DNA of 64,000 bases from CAYPNF01 sp964411985 (GCA_964411985.1 CAYPNF010000011.1:124001-188000); one strand, 5' to 3'; counted from the stretch's first letter, positions 7,016 to 16,251 are shown. Program-made: numbers and translations. The notes: generated by a model not told the origin, from the letters alone.

Positions 7016-9028
7016 ATGAATCGGATCCGGCTGCTCTCCGAACAGGTCGCCAACCAGATCGCTGCGGGCGAGGTGGTGGAACGGCCAGCCAGCGTCGTCA
7101 AGGAGTTGGTGGAAAATGCGTTGGATGCCCAAGCGGGACGCATTACTGTCGAAATCCAGGCGGGAGGACGCAGCCTGATCCGGATTACGGACGATGGGAT
7201 CGGGATGAGCCGGGATGATGCGCTCCTCTGTTTTGAGCGCCATGCCACCAGCAAGATTCAGCGGGCTGAGGACCTTCAAGCTGTCTTGACCATGGGTTTT
7301 CGAGGCGAAGCGCTCCCGAGTGTCGCCAGCGTGAGTCGATTGACGCTGACTACGCGTGAGCGGGAATCTGACCAGACCGAAGCCACCCAGATTGTGATCA
7401 ACGGCGGAAAGTTGCTCGAGGTCAAGGTGGCCAGCAGCCCGCCCGGGACCGCAGTCGAAGTCAGGTCCCTGTTCTACAATCTCCCCGCACGCAGGAAGTT
7501 CCTGCGGAGCGAGGAGACCGAACGAGCGCATATCCACCATTACTTGACCCTGGCGGCACTTTCCCATCCCCATGTCGGTTTTCACTTCGTCCATGATCAG
7601 CGCACGGTGTGGCAATTCCCGCCCGTGCAGGTCGGCAACGACCCGTCCAGCCAATTGGCCGCGCTGAGGGAACGCTTGCGAACGGTCTATGGCGCGGACC
7701 TCAATCTGCTGGCGGTTGATTTTCGTACCGGTCTGCGGGTCGACGACGATCCCGGCCTGGAGGCGTCCGCTGCTTCCGGTACGGCGACGGCTCCCGATCC
7801 TCAACGTCTCCGGCTCTGGGGTTTCATCGGTGCCCCCGGGGTTTCCCGATCCACCCGGGAAGACCAGCATCTCTTCGTCAACCGCCGGCCGGTGGAAAAC
7901 CGTGGGCTGAATTACGCCCTGATCGAGGGGTATCACACCGCACTCATGAAGGGACGCTATCCGGTCTGCTGTCTCTTTCTTGAATTGGACCCAGCGCTCG
8001 TGGACGTCAACATTCATCCCGCCAAGCGGGAAGTGAAGTTCCGGGCGGAGCGCGAAGTGCGAAACCAGGTCACCCGGGCCGTGCGCGAAAGCTTGCTCGA
8101 ATACCACCGAAACTCCGGCGCGGTGCCGCGGCCCGTCCCAGCTGCTGAACCTGTCGTCAGTCTACCACCCACCCATGTGGACGCAGATCTCCCTGGGTTT
8201 CCCTCAGCAGTGCATTCGCATCCATTTGTCCAACAGCCAGAACCACCATCATCGGACCGGGAAGCAGGGAATGGTCAACCTCGCGCCCCCGGTACGCTTC
8301 TCCCAGAAGTTCCAGCGACGCCGGCTCCTTCGCCTGGCGAGCCTTCCGTTTCGAAGCCAGCTCTCCTCGTGCCCGAGCATGCCTCGAAACCCAGCGACCT
8401 CGGTTCACGAGTGGCTCCGGCGAGTTCCCAACCTGTTCCCCTCCTGAGCGTTCCTCTGCGTATTGTGGGAGTGGTTGGGAGACTGTACGTGGTGATGGAG
8501 TCCGATCGCGGGTTGGTGCTCCTGGACCAGCACGCGGCCCACGAAAGGGTGCTCTTTGAGCAGATGCTCGAACGTCTGCAACAGGGGAATTGCCCTTCGC
8601 AACGATTGCTGCTCCCCCAGACCGTGGAACTCTCCGCCCGCGATGCGCAATTCCTGCGCGAGAACTTGCCCATCCTCGTGAGGTTGGGGGTCGGCTTGAG
8701 CGAGTTTGGCGAACGCACCTTCCTGCTCGACGGCCTGCCTCCGTTCGTTCGTGCTGAAGATTCCCGCCAGTTTGTGTTGGAACTGGTGGATGCCCTCAAA
8801 TCGGCCGGAAGTGAAGTCAACGCCCTGCGTCTGGGTGAACACGTGGTAGCCAAGACGGTCTGCCGCCATGCCGTCAAGGCCAACGATCCCCTTTCGGGCC
8901 AGGAATTGGAGGAGTTGTTGGCCTCCTTGCGCCGCTGCGCCATGCCGTACACCTGCCCCCATGGACGTCCCACCTTGCTGGAAATGAACTACCGCGAATT
9001 GGAAAAACGATTTGGAAGGTCGCAGTAG
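7016..9028 (+). CDS. mutL: DNA mismatch repair protein MutL
   Basis: A 670-residue protein that couples mismatch recognition by MutS to strand incision. The N-terminal GHKL ATPase is intact: ELVENALDAQA (motif I), DDGIGM (motif II), RHATSKI and GFRGEALPS (motif III), and VNRRPVENR further on. A proline-rich linker spans about residues 370-480. The C-terminal domain has DQHAAHERVLFE from Asp504, which fits the metal-binding endonuclease motif DQHAx2Ex4E. VCRHAVKA and CPHGRP complete the site. This MutL is therefore predicted to nick DNA itself, as in organisms without MutH. The start ATG sits just after a TATAAT box. Confidence 0.97.
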   Translation: MNRIRLLSEQVANQIAAGEVVERPASVVKELVENALDAQAGRITVEIQAGGRSLIRITDDGIGMSRDDALLCFERHATSKIQRAEDLQAVLTMGFRGEALPSVASVSRLTLTTRERESDQTEATQIVINGGKLLEVKVASSPPGTAVEVRSLFYNLPARRKFLRSEETERAHIHHYLTLAALSHPHVGFHFVHDQRTVWQFPPVQVGNDPSSQLAALRERLRTVYGADLNLLAVDFRTGLRVDDDPGLEASAASGTATAPDPQRLRLWGFIGAPGVSRSTREDQHLFVNRRPVENRGLNYALIEGYHTALMKGRYPVCCLFLELDPALVDVNIHPAKREVKFRAEREVRNQVTRAVRESLLEYHRNSGAVPRPVPAAEPVVSLPPTHVDADLPGFPSAVHSHPFVQQPEPPSSDREAGNGQPRAPGTLLPEVPATPAPSPGEPSVSKPALLVPEHASKPSDLGSRVAPASSQPVPLLSVPLRIVGVVGRLYVVMESDRGLVLLDQHAAHERVLFEQMLERLQQGNCPSQRLLLPQTVELSARDAQFLRENLPILVRLGVGLSEFGERTFLLDGLPPFVRAEDSRQFVLELVDALKSAGSEVNALRLGEHVVAKTVCRHAVKANDPLSGQELEELLASLRRCAMPYTCPHGRPTLLEMNYRELEKRFGRSQ

Positions 9029-9058
9029 GCATTCAGGGAACCACCGCCCCCCATGGCG

Positions 9059-9478
9059 CTATGCGGTGACCATGATCATCCAGTGGACCCCAAAACGGTC
9101 CGCTACCATTCCAAATCGCGGGGACCAAAAGGTCTTGGCCAGTGGCATCTGGACCTGCCCACCGTCACTCAGCGCAGCAAAGGCGCGATCAGCCTCCGCT
9201 TCCGTGGGCACGCTGAGGGCCAGCGAGAACCCACCATAGCTCTGGTTTTCCCCGCATCCGTCCGATGCCATGAGAAGGGTATCGCCGATGCGAAAACTGG
9301 CGTGCATCACTTTTCGTCCCCAGCCCGCGGGCATGGCCCCTGGAGGTGGAGGCTCCGGGCTCTCCTCAAAGCGCATCAACATCTCAGTTTGGGCCCCGAG
9401 AGCGCTCTTATAGAAAGCGATCGCCTCTTCGCACCGGCCGCCGAAAAATAAGTAGGTATTAATAGAGCACTTAATCAT
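9059..9478 (-). CDS. PhnB-like VOC (glyoxalase fold) protein
   Basis: A 139-residue protein of the vicinal-oxygen-chelate superfamily, closest in style to the PhnB/YycE-like group. INTYLFFGGRCEEAIAFYKS is the typical first beta-alpha unit, LLMASDG and GGFSLALSVPTEAEADRAF are the middle, and FGMVADRFGVHWMIMV is the characteristic C-terminal strand. Members of this group are mostly of unknown substrate. It converges with mutL (30-base gap) and lies 19 bases downstream of the multihaem cytochrome gene on the same strand, so read-through from that gene is likely. Confidence 0.85.
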   Translation of the reverse strand: MIKCSINTYLFFGGRCEEAIAFYKSALGAQTEMLMRFEESPEPPPPGAMPAGWGRKVMHASFRIGDTLLMASDGCGENQSYGGFSLALSVPTEAEADRAFAALSDGGQVQMPLAKTFWSPRFGMVADRFGVHWMIMVTA

Positions 9479-9497
9479 TCTACTAACGTGGCATAGA

Positions 9498-11198
9498 TCA
9501 GCCGGCGGTTCCAGTGCCGCCTTTTTGGTCCTCTTTCGGGGCCTCTGCTTCCTCCCCGTTGTGGCCCTCTTTGCCGTCCCACCACGCCCAGTTCATGGGG
9601 TAGACCTCCGGGCAGAAGATGACATGGTAAATGTGCCAGACCAGGATCGCCAAGCAGGCCAAGATCGCCTCGTAATAGTGGACTGTGGTGCACACATCGA
9701 TGATCCATCTGGGTAAGAACCTCGTTACATCCAGCTTCAGCCAGATAGCCACACCAGTTACTCCCATGATCACGGTGCCCCACACCACCGACCAATACTC
9801 CATCTTTTCCGCATAGCCAAACCGGGCGGATCGCTTCTTTCGCTTTGCTTTGCCCCTCATCCAAGCGATGTAGTCGGAGGCCTCCTTGAAATCATGCTTC
9901 CGGGGCCAGAAATCCTTGACCAGCTTCCGCCCGTTCGCGCTCAACGCGATGTAGAGGAGGTGGTAGAATCCCAGGACCAGCAGCACCACTCCCGCTCCAC
10001 GGTGAAGCCAGCGTCGAACCGCTTCATTGGCTCCCAAGGAGATCGATAGCCAGGAGTCCGGGTATTTCAGAGCGAAGCCAGTCCACGCTAACAAGAGAAA
10101 ACTGGACACGAGGACCCAGTGCTGAGCTCGCTGGCAGAGATCCATACGCACTTCGGTACGGTGAGCCGCGCTCCGCACCTCCAGCGCGTGGCGAAGCCAG
10201 GCCATCCCGTTATGGAGGACAAACACGCCGATCGTGGCGAAGATCAGCACGAGGTAGATCCGTCTTGCCCATTGGTTGACGAGATCGCCAACGTTGCTGC
10301 CCGCTCCGTACTCCGTATGGATCTTCCCGAGAGAAAAGTTCTCATTGGCCCCCGGATGACACTTCCCGCAGGTTTCGACGAGGTGGTTGGGGTGAATGCT
10401 GGATTCAGGATTTGTGGAACGTAGGATGCGATGGACTCCATGGCAACTGGCACAATTGGCAGCCCTAGTCGAACCGTAGGCAACCGCCAGCCCGTGGTAA
10501 CTCTCGAAGAAAGTCCTCACACGATCGGTTGGCATGCGGAATTTCGTGTTGATTTTCTCCGAGGCATGGCACTTTCCGCAAATGTCGCCCGCCAAGTGAG
10601 CTGATGAACCGTTCTTCAAGGTCTCGATCTTGTGCTCGCTGTGGCAATCGATACACGTCGCTGCTTCCCGCTCCCCCCTGAGGGCACCCTGGCCATGCAC
10701 GCTCTCCGTGACTGCTTTGGCCTCTTCGGCGTGACATTCACCGCACGTCTTCGCAAGTCGCGAAAAATGCAGGGGAGAGTCAGGAGAAATATGGGAAACC
10801 ACCTGATGAGTTCCATGGCAATCCTTGCAACCGGCTGCTTCTGTCTTGCCTGCTTTCATCGCCAAGCCGTGAGCGCTGGCACCATAGGACTCTGATTGGT
10901 TGGTGTGGCATAAGGAGCAGCTTACGGGCTGAACCGGAACGTTGTCGTCCGGATGGCTCCTCTTTATGTCCGTATGGCAGGCGGCACAGCTGTTGGTCTT
11001 ATGAACGGACAACTGAAGCAGCTTCGCGTCCACGAAAAGGCTGATCGCTTTTCCGGTCGCGTTTGTTTTTGTAAGTTCCTTGTCTTCATGGCATTCAAGA
11101 CAATCTTTGTCAGGGATGAAGTCCGCCCCGCTCACCGGGAAGAGGCAGAGGAAGAAGGCGAGCAGCATGGATCCCACGACCAAGGGCTCGCATTTCAT
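9498..11198 (-). CDS. Nine-haem c-type cytochrome fused to b-type membrane cytochrome (CbcL-like)
   Basis: A 566-residue redox protein. After a signal-anchor (residues 7-24) there are nine CXXCH haem c sites, starting at Cys33, 71, 94, 124, 152, 182, 207, 249 and 277. From about residue 313 to 530 there are several membrane helices with spaced histidines (VFVLHNGMAW, QHWVLVSS, LHRGAGVVLL, FYHLLY, VHYYEAIL, WHIYHV), as in the b-type HydC/FdnI diheme domain. This order, nine c haems then a FdnI-like domain, is that of CbcL of Geobacter, an inner-membrane quinol oxidase for low-potential metal or electrode respiration. That role here is inference. The ATG at 11198 is chosen because it begins the signal peptide; the frame is open to 11267. 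The C-terminus is acidic and glycine-rich. Confidence 0.88.
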   Translation of the reverse strand: MKCEPLVVGSMLLAFFLCLFPVSGADFIPDKDCLECHEDKELTKTNATGKAISLFVDAKLLQLSVHKTNSCAACHTDIKRSHPDDNVPVQPVSCSLCHTNQSESYGASAHGLAMKAGKTEAAGCKDCHGTHQVVSHISPDSPLHFSRLAKTCGECHAEEAKAVTESVHGQGALRGEREAATCIDCHSEHKIETLKNGSSAHLAGDICGKCHASEKINTKFRMPTDRVRTFFESYHGLAVAYGSTRAANCASCHGVHRILRSTNPESSIHPNHLVETCGKCHPGANENFSLGKIHTEYGAGSNVGDLVNQWARRIYLVLIFATIGVFVLHNGMAWLRHALEVRSAAHRTEVRMDLCQRAQHWVLVSSFLLLAWTGFALKYPDSWLSISLGANEAVRRWLHRGAGVVLLVLGFYHLLYIALSANGRKLVKDFWPRKHDFKEASDYIAWMRGKAKRKKRSARFGYAEKMEYWSVVWGTVIMGVTGVAIWLKLDVTRFLPRWIIDVCTTVHYYEAILACLAILVWHIYHVIFCPEVYPMNWAWWDGKEGHNGEEAEAPKEDQKGGTGTAG

Positions 11199-11335
11199 AA
11201 GTAATTCTTTACCCAAAAATTGACGCATCAGGCGTCGACGATTGTCAGCATGGGGTATTAGATTCAAGCAATTACGCGATCCTGCTGCAGAATCCCGTTT
11301 TATTAACTCGTAAAAGACGTAATCCTAATAGACCA

Positions 11336-12025
11336 TTAGGATCGGTTCTCTTGAGAGAAAACGCTGAGCAAGACGGTCTCCTTGATCTTCCAAATCAAGG
11401 CCATGCTCATGGCCACTGGTAACAGGACCGTGAGCAGCAGTAGCACCAAGCCAGGCCTCGCCATCAAGGAGAGCACCGGTACCAGCCAGGCCGGCGTCGG
11501 ACGCCAGTTCAGGGCCAAGAACCAAAGGGCGGCCACCGTCAGGATGAACAGGACGAGAACCCGGTTGAGGGTGGTGAACATGCGAGCCTCCATGCGCAAG
11601 GTCTCGTCGGGCAGCATGGCCGCCAGCCGAAGGAGGGCCAGGTTCAGGTTGAAGAGAAATAGCAAACCCGAGAGCGCCAACACTCCCACCGCGAGGCGAT
11701 AATGCGATTCCTCGGGCACCAACCGCCACCAATACAGAAAAGGGGACAGTCCAACATTCGCGAACCCCAGGAAGAGGGTTCGGTCCAAAGCGTTCCTCCA
11801 GACCCGTTCCTGTCGCTGGAATCGGAACATCAGGAAAAGTCCGTATACGGGCAAGGCTGTGGCGATGAGAGGAGGCAGAATCCCCGTGCCTCCCAACAGG
11901 CTGGTTTTCCCCGTTTGAACGCAGACGACCAAGGCGATCGGCAAACCCCAGAAAAGCGCAGAAAGCCCCCGAACCAGTCGGCTCAGCGAAAGCATCAGGT
12001 CGGCCGCTGGAGAACTGGGATTCAC
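11336..12025 (-). CDS. Integral membrane protein of unknown function, coupled to speA
   Basis: A 229-residue protein with about six hydrophobic segments (ALFWGLPIALVVCV, LPPLIATALPVYGLFLMF, LAVGVLALSGLLFLFNL, VLVLFILTVAALWFLAL, LVPVLSL, LVLLLLTVLLPVAMSMALIW). I do not recognise a family. The start is GTG at 12025; it overlaps the TGA of speA as GTGA, so translation is probably coupled to speA. Whether it moves or senses polyamines or agmatine is only a guess from position. A short palindrome (CCTAAT-n5-ATTAGG, about 11324-11340) lies at its 3' end. Confidence 0.75.
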   Translation of the reverse strand: MNPSSPAADLMLSLSRLVRGLSALFWGLPIALVVCVQTGKTSLLGGTGILPPLIATALPVYGLFLMFRFQRQERVWRNALDRTLFLGFANVGLSPFLYWWRLVPEESHYRLAVGVLALSGLLFLFNLNLALLRLAAMLPDETLRMEARMFTTLNRVLVLFILTVAALWFLALNWRPTPAWLVPVLSLMARPGLVLLLLTVLLPVAMSMALIWKIKETVLLSVFSQENRS

Positions 12026-13980
12026 GTCTTCAGGTAAGTGTACTCCTTCAATCCCTTCTCATACTCATCGAGCAACCGCATGGCCTCCGACGGCTTGAGC
12101 CGGTCTGATTTGATGGCTGCGTCCACCTGGTTCTTCATTAACCGCTTGAGTTCATTGTCATCGTACTGAACGGAGGCCAGCGCTTGTACGATGGTGGTAC
12201 CTTCGATGATCTCTTCCACGTAGTACCCGCAGGGCTCATCGGGCTCCAAGAAGACATGAACCTCGTTAACCCGGCCGAAGAGGTTGTGGAGATCCCCCAT
12301 GATGTCCTGATAGGCTCCCATGAGGAAAAAACCAAGGTAATAGGGGTCAGTCTGGCCGTTCCCGCCGTTTGGCGCGCTTCCATTGCTGAGCCCGCCATGC
12401 AGAGGAAGCGTGTCTTTCACGTCGGTCAGATCGATGAACTTATTGATCTGCCCGTCGGAATCGCAAGTGATGTCCACGAGGGTGGCTTCGCGGGTGGGCC
12501 GTTCACCGAGTCGGCAAATCGGCATGATCGGGAAGAGTTGGCCCAGCGCCCAGTGGTCGAGAAGGGACTGAAACACCGAGAAATTGCAGAGGTACTGATC
12601 GCTCAGGGTATCCTCCAACTTACGGATTTCTTCCGGCACGTGGGGCTGCCCCCGAAAGCTGCGCACCACTTCCTCGCCAATTTCCCAGTAAAGGTTCTCG
12701 ATCTTGGATTTCTCGGGAAGCTCCAAAAGCCCTAGCATGAACATGTTGTGAGCGTCCTCTTTCCTCTCCTGCGAATCGTGGAACGCTTCCAGCTTGTTCA
12801 GTTTCGCGATGTTCTTCCGGATGTCCAAGAGTTCCTTGACCAAAGGATGCTCGTTTTCGCCGTAGGTGACGGTTTTGCAGAGTGCCGTCTTGTCAATCGA
12901 TCCCAAGACATCGACGACGAGAACGCTGTGGTGTGCAACGATGGCCCGACCACTCTCGCTGACGATATCGGGATGGGGCACCTTCTCGGCGTTACACACG
13001 TCGGCGACGTAATACACAATGTCGTTGGTGTACTCTTGAAGATTGTAGTTGGTGGAGCTGTCAAAGGCGGACCGGCTTCCGTCGTAGTCCACTCCAAGCC
13101 CGCCACCCACATCGAGATACTGGACGGGGAATCCCATTTTGTGGAATTTGGCGTAGAAACGGGCCGCCTCCTGGACCGCTTTCTTGATGGTGAGAATATC
13201 GGGCACCTGGGAGCCGATGTGGAAATGGAGCAGTTTGAAGCAGTGCCCGAGGTTTTCCTGGGCTAGCATATCCGTCGCGGCGAGGAGTTCCGTGGTATTC
13301 AGGCCAAACTTGGCGTTTTCGCCACCACTCTCCGCCCAACGTCCCGCACTTTTGCTCTGCAGCCGGGCGCGCATTCCCACCAGTGGTTCAACGCCCATTT
13401 GGCGGGAGAGGGCCAGGATTTGTCTCAACTCCTCCAGCTTCTCGACTACCAGGATTACCGTTTTCCCCAGTTTCAGGCCCATCAGGGCCATCTTGATGAA
13501 TTCAGAGTCCTTGTATCCATTGCAAATGATCAAGTCACCCGGCTGCCCCTGGAGCGCGAGTCCCGCAAACAACTCCGGCTTGCTGCCCACCTCCAGTCCA
13601 AAGCCGAACTGCTTGCCGGCCTCGAGAATCTCCTCCACTACCTCCCGCAGTTGGTTCACCTTGATGGGAAACACCCCCCGGTAGATGCCTTGGTATCCGT
13701 ACTCGGCGATCGAATTCCGAAATGCCTGGTTCACCGCTTCGACCCGATGCCGCAAAATATCCTGGAATCGGATCAGAACCGGGCACATCAAACCACGGGC
13801 ACGGGCTTCCTCAATGACATCCGTGATATCCACCACCGCGCCCTTGTCGTGCAAGGGACGGCACACAACGTGGCCTTCGTCATTGACATCAAAGTAGTCC
13901 GCTCCCCAACGTTCGATGTTGTATAAGGTTCGCGCCGCTTGGATATTCCAGGGCCCACTCTCGTCGGAAAGATTACTCAT
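12022..13980 (-). CDS. speA: Biosynthetic arginine decarboxylase
   Basis: A 652-residue PLP enzyme that converts arginine to agmatine, the first step of the plant/bacterial route to putrescine and spermidine. It matches the fold-III (alanine-racemase/ODC-like) SpeA family, usual length about 630-660. The PLP lysine is Lys107 in GVFPIKVNQ; HFHIGSQ, DVGGGLGVDYDG and VSESGRA are the other phosphate- and substrate-binding motifs. The start at 13980 (MSNLSDESG) fits the family length; the frame extends 54 residues upstream with no similarity. It is divergent from folP. A promoter candidate lies 20 bases upstream, and the downstream membrane protein overlaps its stop codon. Confidence 0.96.
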   Translation of the reverse strand: MSNLSDESGPWNIQAARTLYNIERWGADYFDVNDEGHVVCRPLHDKGAVVDITDVIEEARARGLMCPVLIRFQDILRHRVEAVNQAFRNSIAEYGYQGIYRGVFPIKVNQLREVVEEILEAGKQFGFGLEVGSKPELFAGLALQGQPGDLIICNGYKDSEFIKMALMGLKLGKTVILVVEKLEELRQILALSRQMGVEPLVGMRARLQSKSAGRWAESGGENAKFGLNTTELLAATDMLAQENLGHCFKLLHFHIGSQVPDILTIKKAVQEAARFYAKFHKMGFPVQYLDVGGGLGVDYDGSRSAFDSSTNYNLQEYTNDIVYYVADVCNAEKVPHPDIVSESGRAIVAHHSVLVVDVLGSIDKTALCKTVTYGENEHPLVKELLDIRKNIAKLNKLEAFHDSQERKEDAHNMFMLGLLELPEKSKIENLYWEIGEEVVRSFRGQPHVPEEIRKLEDTLSDQYLCNFSVFQSLLDHWALGQLFPIMPICRLGERPTREATLVDITCDSDGQINKFIDLTDVKDTLPLHGGLSNGSAPNGGNGQTDPYYLGFFLMGAYQDIMGDLHNLFGRVNEVHVFLEPDEPCGYYVEEIIEGTTIVQALASVQYDDNELKRLMKNQVDAAIKSDRLKPSEAMRLLDEYEKGLKEYTYLKT

Positions 13981-13999
13981 CTCTGCAACACTCGGGCGC

Positions 14000-14027
14000 A
14001 CTATAGGACCGCGCTTACAGAATTCAA
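14000..14027 (-). promoter_or_regulatory. Candidate speA promoter
   Basis: Read on the minus strand: TTGAAT (14027-14022), 16 bases, TATAGT (14005-14000). The predicted start site near 13993 would give a 13-base leader before the speA ATG at 13980. Confidence 0.5.
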
Positions 14028-14126
14028 TAAGCACTTTTGGCCGGGGCGACGGACGCCTTCGGCAACGCAGGTTCTTCTGGGCGAGTTGAGATTCCATGGG
14101 TACACTCACTTCGTCGATTATTCTGC

Positions 14127-14978
14127 ATGAGATGGCACGCACGCCGGTTCGAGTTCCGGTTCCCCCGCCCGATGGCGGTCATGGGAATCCTCAATGTGAC
14201 CCCGGATTCATTCTGGGACGGTGGCCGTTTTGCCGATTGCCACGCTGCGGTAGGCAGGGCGCATGCGCTGGTTCAGGAAGGTGCGGAGATCATCGATATC
14301 GGGGGTGAATCCACCCGCCCGGGCGCCGAACCGCTGCCTGTGGAGGAGGAGCTGCGCAGGGTCCTGCCGGTGATTGGAGCCCTCGCTGGCAGAATTCCAG
14401 CAGTCCTTTCGATCGATACTCGAAAAGTGGAGGTGGCGCGGGCTGCGCTGGCCGCAGGCGTCAGCATCGTGAACGATGTTGCTGCCAACCGCGACGATCC
14501 CGCCATGTGGCGATTGGTGGCCGAGACCGGTGCCGGCTACGTCTGCATGCACTCCCAGGGCACACCCCAGACCATGCAGCAACATCCTTTCTACCAGGAG
14601 GTGGTGGCAGAAGTCGCCGGCTTCTTCCAAACCAGGCTTGCCGCCATGGAGAACTTCGGGGTCGATCCCGAGCAAGTGGTGCTGGACGTGGGGATCGGGT
14701 TCGGAAAGAACGTTTCCCATAATTTGGAATTGATCGCCAATCTGAATTCCTTTACAAAACTGCAGCGTCCGCTTCTTTTGGGCGTCTCGAGAAAGTCGTT
14801 CATCGGCAAGCTTTTTCAGGTGGGGGTGGAGGCGCGATTGCCCGGCTCTCTGGCCTGTGCCTGCTGGGCGGCCCAGGCCGGGGTGGCGTTCCTTCGCACT
14901 CACGACGTCGATGCAACCCGGCAGGCGGTGCGAACCCTTGAGATGCTGGAGAAGCACCATACATGCTCTACTGGCTAA
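14127..14978 (+). CDS. folP: Dihydropteroate synthase
   Basis: A 283-residue TIM-barrel enzyme that joins dihydropterin pyrophosphate and p-aminobenzoate in folate synthesis. The two PROSITE-type signatures are intact: MGILNVTPDSFWDGG near residues 17-31 and IIDIGGESTRPGAEP near 55. GVSRKSFIG near 220 binds substrate. The ATG at 14127 gives the usual N-terminus (MRWHARRFEFRF...); the frame is open for 30 more codons upstream without similarity. It overlaps cdaA by 16 bases, making it the first gene of folP-cdaA-cdaR-glmM. This is the standard sulfonamide target, and I see no altered key residue. Confidence 0.96.
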   Translation: MRWHARRFEFRFPRPMAVMGILNVTPDSFWDGGRFADCHAAVGRAHALVQEGAEIIDIGGESTRPGAEPLPVEEELRRVLPVIGALAGRIPAVLSIDTRKVEVARAALAAGVSIVNDVAANRDDPAMWRLVAETGAGYVCMHSQGTPQTMQQHPFYQEVVAEVAGFFQTRLAAMENFGVDPEQVVLDVGIGFGKNVSHNLELIANLNSFTKLQRPLLLGVSRKSFIGKLFQVGVEARLPGSLACACWAAQAGVAFLRTHDVDATRQAVRTLEMLEKHHTCSTG

Positions 14979-15814
14979 ACGAAATCTGGCGGCCCCTGTT
15001 GGAGATCACCATCCTTGCGGTGGGGATCTACTACGCTATTATTTTCGTACGCGGCACCCGCGGCGCATCGGTGGTCATCGGTTTCCTCCTCCTGCTCCTC
15101 GCTATGACCGGGGTGACCGTCGTCCTGAATTTGGAGGTCCTACGATATCTCCTCCAAAACTTCCTCGCTTTCCTCGCCCTCGCCGTCTTGGTCCTCTTTC
15201 AGCCGGAACTCCGGCGTTTCCTTGGCGAGTTGGGGAACCTTCCCTGGTTCTCCAGCGCCCGGGAACAGCGTGAGAATATTGAGGTTCTCATCACCGCGGT
15301 GGAGCGTCTCTCCGATGTCCGGATCGGCATGCTCGTGGCCATCCAGCAGGGCATCGACCTCCAGGAAGTGGTCGAATCCGGCATTCCAGTGAATTGTGAA
15401 GCCACTCCCGAGATGCTGGAGACCATCTTCTTTCCTAATAATGCTGTCCACGACGGCGGGGTCATTATCAACGGCGACCGGATTACTCAGGCCGCGTGCA
15501 TCTTTCCACTGACTCAGCGCCAGGACCTCAGCGCTTCGCTGGGTACCCGCCACCGAGCCGCTATCGGCCTGACCGATGAAACGGATGCCGTCGTCATTGC
15601 GGTATCCGAGGAAACGGGGGCGGTTTCCTATGCCTACAAAGGGCAGTTGGTCCGCGGCGTAACCATCCAGGAACTCCGCGCCTTCCTGACCTCGGTCTTG
15701 GTGCGTTCCGCCCAGGCCCGCACCGCCTTCGACTGGTTAAAACAGGCTCTGTATGGAAGCCTCACTACCCCCAATGGCACAGGCAAGTTGCCGACGGACT
15801 CCAAGAACGAGTAG
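14963..15814 (+). CDS. cdaA: Diadenylate cyclase CdaA
   Basis: A 283-residue membrane enzyme that makes cyclic di-AMP from two ATP. Three N-terminal membrane helices (about residues 12-32, 36-56, 62-82) precede the DAC domain. The catalytic motif is Asp164-Gly165-Gly166 in HDGGVII; most relatives have DGA, so this is a mild variant. Arg196-His197-Arg198 in GTRHRAAIG is the second motif. VSEETGAVS completes the core. It overlaps folP by 16 bases and is followed by a YbbR-domain gene and glmM. That is the conserved cdaA-cdaR-glmM arrangement in which CdaR and GlmM bind and modulate CdaA. Confidence 0.95.
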   Translation: MLYWLNEIWRPLLEITILAVGIYYAIIFVRGTRGASVVIGFLLLLLAMTGVTVVLNLEVLRYLLQNFLAFLALAVLVLFQPELRRFLGELGNLPWFSSAREQRENIEVLITAVERLSDVRIGMLVAIQQGIDLQEVVESGIPVNCEATPEMLETIFFPNNAVHDGGVIINGDRITQAACIFPLTQRQDLSASLGTRHRAAIGLTDETDAVVIAVSEETGAVSYAYKGQLVRGVTIQELRAFLTSVLVRSAQARTAFDWLKQALYGSLTTPNGTGKLPTDSKNE

Positions 15815-15819
15815 CGACC

Positions 15820-16251
15820 ATGGCTTTTCCTTTCCCATCCCTGATCACGCACAATCTCCCGTGGAAACTGGTCTCCCTGCTCACCGCCGTGTTGGTTTGG
15901 CTGGCAATCTCGGGTGGTGACGGCGAATTGCGCTCGGCCAATCACCGCACCATCAAAAACCGTACTCTTGCTGTCATGACCTTGCCTTCGGACAGCCGGG
16001 TCTTTCGCGTGGAGCCGGCCCAGGTCGAACTTAGGGTATCCGGTCCGGTTCGCCGAATCTACAACCTGGGTGACTCCGATGTTCAGGTCTTTGTTCACTT
16101 AGCCGATGCCAGCTTCCTCGGTAGCCAACCGGTCCGAGTGCAGGCCAGCGTGCCGCCTGGGATCTTGATCGACTCCATAACCCCCTCCGAGGTTGTGGTC
16201 CATGTTCTGACGAACCGCCTGAACAATCTTCCCTCCCACGGAGGGCGTTAG
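15820..16251 (+). CDS. Short YbbR-domain protein (CdaR-like)
   Basis: A 143-residue protein with one N-terminal membrane anchor (LVSLLTAVLVWLAISGG, about residues 17-33) and a single extracytoplasmic YbbR domain (VMTLPSDSRVFRVEPAQVELRVSGP... is the core). In Bacillus and relatives CdaR carries three or four YbbR repeats and is about 400 residues, so this is a minimal version with one. Its place between cdaA (5-base gap) and glmM (7-base gap) supports a role as regulator of CdaA. It is not a truncated ORF by frameshift as far as I can see; start and stop are clean. Confidence 0.85.
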   Translation: MAFPFPSLITHNLPWKLVSLLTAVLVWLAISGGDGELRSANHRTIKNRTLAVMTLPSDSRVFRVEPAQVELRVSGPVRRIYNLGDSDVQVFVHLADASFLGSQPVRVQASVPPGILIDSITPSEVVVHVLTNRLNNLPSHGGR

